64,000 nucleotides of DNA, taken from NCBI RefSeq assembly GCF_003014475.1, contig NZ_PYGJ01000002.1, positions 1-64,000 on the forward strand. The letters are read 5' to 3'. Below, piece after piece: positions 63,942 through 64,000 of this stretch. The position numbers and the translations under genes were made by a program. Origin of the DNA: Shimia abyssi. Its GTDB lineage: Bacteria > Pseudomonadota > Alphaproteobacteria > Rhodobacterales > Rhodobacteraceae. The notes beneath the pieces were generated by a model that had not been told where the DNA came from, did no database searches, and worked only from the letters and a program-made list of their open reading frames with translations. Each line of letters starts with the position of its first letter. Within the stretch, counting starts at the first letter, position 1.

Positions 63942-64000
63942 CTACCCCCAGCTCAACTCCGCGCCTTCGCGCAAAACCGCCCGGATTTCGGGCCGATAAC
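63942..64000 (-). CDS. possible 3' end of a gene entering from the right edge (partial)
   Basis: A minus-strand frame open from the window edge ends at a TAG (63942-63944) with the C-terminus RPEIRAVLREGAELSWG. The composition looks protein-like, but 19 codons are too few to assign a family. Confidence 0.3.
   Translation of the reverse strand, partial: YRPEIRAVLREGAELSWG

Noticed and set aside
1-64000. CRISPR arrays, prophage genes or an intact transposase
   Set aside because: No regularly spaced repeats of 20-40 bases, no phage structural genes and no transposase or integrase motifs were found; the 18.8-kb MITE-like element is the only mobile-type sequence seen.

Overview
The window looks like chromosomal DNA of a marine alphaproteobacterium of the family Rhodobacteraceae (Roseobacter-like). 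The evidence is high-GC coding sequence, tightly packed short operons with ATGA overlaps, a GlpX-type class II fructose bisphosphatase, phaA-phaB, TRAP permeases, GcvA-like LysR regulators, a consensus CtrA box and repeated GGGGGCGCTGCCCCC stem-loop elements. The species cannot be named from the sequence alone. There are about 55 protein genes, two tRNA-Glu(UUC) genes, one MITE-like element and no CRISPR array, prophage or intact insertion sequence.

Layout. 0.3-6.3 kb: an ABC-exporter-like protein whose ATPase motifs are all degraded and which ends in a cyclic-nucleotide-binding domain, a DUF3307 membrane protein, and a small acyl-carrier-protein / ketosynthase / MaoC-dehydratase operon. 6.4-9.3 kb: a rhodanese, about 760 bases of hairpin-rich and then G-rich non-coding DNA, a lone low-GC SIR2-family gene (candidate NAD-consuming defence effector), and a run of five hairpins behind lepA. 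9.3-13.7 kb: lepA, a secreted HNH nuclease behind a consensus CtrA box, and a class III cyclase with TPR-like C-terminus. 13.7-17.7 kb: an arsenic operon arsR-(arsC remnant)-acr3-gapdh-arsJ, in which the arsenate reductase has been deleted internally while the arseno-phosphoglycerate route is intact. 17.8-23.4 kb: hydrolase, MITE, Lrp regulator with divergent PLP enzyme, GNAT, and an SDR/phosphotransferase pair.

23.5-30.5 kb: an iron-type cluster (imelysin, di-haem DUF1111 oxidoreductase, second imelysin, DUF1513 propeller) convergent with a di-haem peroxidase and an unassigned histidine-rich membrane protein. Two upstream sites share the motif GACNNNTTTAGTCG. 30.6-39.8 kb: acyl-CoA synthetase, pirin, TetR regulator, lipoprotein, hom-glpX-hydrolase-recJ and the two tRNAs. 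39.8-43.7 kb: a pipecolate/lysine-type catabolic pair (FAD oxidase plus ALDH7) with divergent LysR gene. 43.9-47.4 kb: universal stress protein, TauE-like exporter, and TRAP permeases lacking a binding protein. 47.9-50.8 kb: cueR-copA with a textbook 19-bp-spacer CueR promoter. 51-56 kb: xylB-xylA-galM plus a periplasmic di-haem peroxidase in one operon. 56.3-58.4 kb: phaA-phaB. 58.5-64 kb: WYL regulator/SRPBCC pair, a 52-residue small protein, GcvA regulator with EamA exporter, a DUF465 coiled-coil protein and a Pit phosphate transporter.

The best places to look for new biology are the ATPase-dead ABC/cNMP protein, the SIR2 gene with its odd flanks, the unassigned structured region at 6.9-7.6 kb, the iron cluster with its unknown membrane protein, and the peroxidase at the end of the xylose operon.
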